Assembly (NCBI GenBank): GCA_030643455.1
Contig: DAOWLV010000019.1
Coordinates: forward strand, 1 to 16,133
Direction of reading: 5' to 3'
DNA: 16,133 nt
Source of the DNA: Candidatus Krumholzibacteriia bacterium
GTDB taxonomy: Bacteria > Krumholzibacteriota > Krumholzibacteriia > LZORAL124-64-63
Shown: one piece after another, positions 15,701 through 16,133 of the stretch
Layout: the number at the start of each line of letters is the position of its first letter
How positions within the stretch are numbered: the stretch's first letter is position 1
Translations under genes and position numbers: made by a program
The notes under the pieces: generated by a model
What the model was told of the DNA's origin: nothing
What the model saw: only the letters and a program-made list of their open reading frames with translations
The model's database searches: none

Positions 15701-16133
15701 TCCTGAGGGAGCAACTGAAAATCATCACTCCTTCGGCCGCGGAGGGAGAAATGCCTGCTCCCCCGCCGCAGAAAAGGTTTTTTGGGGGGCCTTCAGGAAG
15801 CGAATCCGGTTTGTCACCCACCGCTCGGGGCAACAGGATTCATCAACTGCTCCAGGTGGCCGCCGATCTGGGCTCCATGCCACCCGGGACCGGCGAAATC
15901 CATGCCGAAGCGGCCGCGGTGTTCAATAACCCGGATCTGGTCTGGATTTTCAAACCTGCCGAAGGCTGCGGGCTGAGTGAGGTGCCCATCATCCATCGGC
16001 GCGCCGCGGCCACCGCCGACGAGACCGAAGAAAGAATCACCGGCAGCATCGACCGGTTATTGCTCAGGCCTGGCCGGGCAGATATCATCGATTACAAGTC
16101 GAATCGTCTAAGTGATGACCCCGCTTACAGAAA
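12763..16133 (+). CDS. addA: AddA subunit: UvrD-type helicase with C-terminal nuclease (3' end cut by window edge)
   Basis: ATP-driven 3'-5' motor and nuclease subunit of AddAB. 1123 codons are visible without a stop; the family is usually about 1150-1250 residues, so little is missing. Superfamily 1 motifs are intact: the Q-motif glutamine (near residue 12-14), Walker A ASAGSGKT (26-33), ITFTRKAA, TIHSFC, Walker B DEFQDT (422-427), VGDMKQSIYGFRGA (457-470), LPTNFRS (492-498), TIHGAKGLE (815-823) and LLYVAMTRA (897-905). The nuclease domain shows His1027, Asp1097 in SIDRLL, and Asp1110/Lys1112 in IDYKS; its final QxxxY motif is beyond the edge. An acidic, glycine-rich linker lies near 14401-14460. 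The start is the GTG at 12763, two bases after addB with AGGAAGGA 11 bases upstream; an in-frame ATG at 12781 has no ribosome site. Function is sure. Confidence 0.94.
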   Translation, partial: MNDPVRMATEIQRQAARPDVSVALRASAGSGKTKVLVDRFIRLCVEEGPARTNPRSILAITFTRKAAVEIQERLLAKASSMVLAEPEQLRHLLRDLFSDRADPEPSDGEMHHAAGLYEMVLEDLSGLHVGTIHSFCQLILGRFAAEAGLDPNFAVIENRDELVDEALDQLELEMSRGGTLAAAGRTVGPNPSSVRVAAKEIFYEQMRIERWLNRHGTPGDNTRLDKLPGLLKDLREFLFPDLDADHKPDPEAFVPLLTSALKDFTHGGLDGVDAGMGADTHRTTKNTAKLRASCLEALDLPPADQLVAVRKIFLTNADKTRAYTLVRDAEIKARYNALVVENALPVLRILHTAGYLELYALNRDLLHLGLRVLDIYSELKRRDRVVDFQDLEDMACRLMGDQGRALSLLYRLDDSIHHILLDEFQDTNFNQWDILDPFVREFLSGGAGDRVRTLFFVGDMKQSIYGFRGAEPVIFTFARKLLHDRGQPVLDLPTNFRSLGAVVEGVGCLFNASPLGESFAPEERESVRQEWARREGPGVIRVLDPYLGGDPEDDPGDGPMDGRSGDQLAADAAARLVLHLKESGATTWEGFGEDLLERPLRWADFLVLTRSRTDISLYEKAFRVAGIPIVPPGRGMLTASREVQDILAVLRWLIWPEDDVALAAVLRSPIFRLGQKDFQEVLARRGLFRVREDGRTIPPRGLWQAIRKDEDDPVTGPAVVLLKNWRKHLGFESGHDLLRRIYREGLVLEKYQLALGDQARYNLMRLFDLALSPESSGTPTVRRLADFISRAASQGGQEEGTLPRGGAEGRVRFMTIHGAKGLEAPVVLLVDADRATSKESPRVRTDAEASDTPLLFKVNKKFRRGFALPDEVPWRRDALQVAAQVASERDRTEEANLLYVAMTRARDRLYVLGGDKWRGTEHDSPLRRIQRSATGGTCDGIERDDPDFLDRPPAPVEETASAHSIENARVEAYRTWQPPVLREQLKIITPSAAEGEMPAPPPQKRFFGGPSGSESGLSPTARGNRIHQLLQVAADLGSMPPGTGEIHAEAAAVFNNPDLVWIFKPAEGCGLSEVPIIHRRAAATADETEERITGSIDRLLLRPGRADIIDYKSNRLSDDPAYR

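Noticed and set aside
1..16133. Mobile elements, CRISPR repeats, tRNA/rRNA genes or a novel defence system
   Set aside because: No transposase, integrase, direct-repeat array, tRNA-like segment or unknown multi-gene cassette was seen; all space is taken by recognised genes apart from one short intergenic region.

Overview
The window is GC-rich chromosomal DNA, almost entirely coding, with two divergent gene blocks separated by one AT-rich intergenic region of about 190 bases (9454-9644). Everything recognisable is core metabolism or DNA repair. I see no insertion sequences, phage genes, CRISPR arrays, tRNAs or rRNAs. The organism looks like a GC-rich bacterium, probably Gram-negative. It has the radical-SAM HemN plus HemY/HemH branch of haem synthesis, a CcsA/HemX-family membrane protein typical of System II cytochrome c maturation, and an AddAB of the kind best known from Alphaproteobacteria. 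A deltaproteobacterial or FCB-type lineage (for example Krumholzibacteriota-like) is a guess only.

Left block (minus strand, read from 9453 down to 1): a tightly packed haem operon in the order hemC, hemD, hemB, hemL, hemE, hemN, hemH, hemY, then a ccsA/hemX-like gene that runs off the left edge. Gene junctions range from a 17-base overlap to a 22-base gap, which implies one transcript and translational coupling. Together these genes cover every step from glutamate-1-semialdehyde to protohaem. Only glutamyl-tRNA reductase (hemA) is not seen. The last gene is of the family that acts with haem in cytochrome c assembly or sits beside hemA in other bacteria.

Right block (plus strand, 9645 to the right edge): addB, then addA, two bases apart. 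They encode the two-nuclease, one-motor AddAB helicase-nuclease that processes double-strand breaks for RecA. AddB carries the nuclease motif and the four cysteines of an iron-sulphur cluster. AddA carries the full set of UvrD-type helicase motifs and the start of its own nuclease domain, and is cut by the window edge.

Three gene starts differ from the longest open frame: hemN at 4474, hemY at a TTG at 1991, and addB at 9645. The first hem gene, hemC, starts with TTG behind a strong Shine-Dalgarno sequence. I found no convincing undescribed system. The points most worth checking are the compactness of the hem operon, the altered FAD-binding glycine in HemY, the mix of anaerobic and aerobic steps, and an inverted repeat in the divergent intergenic region.
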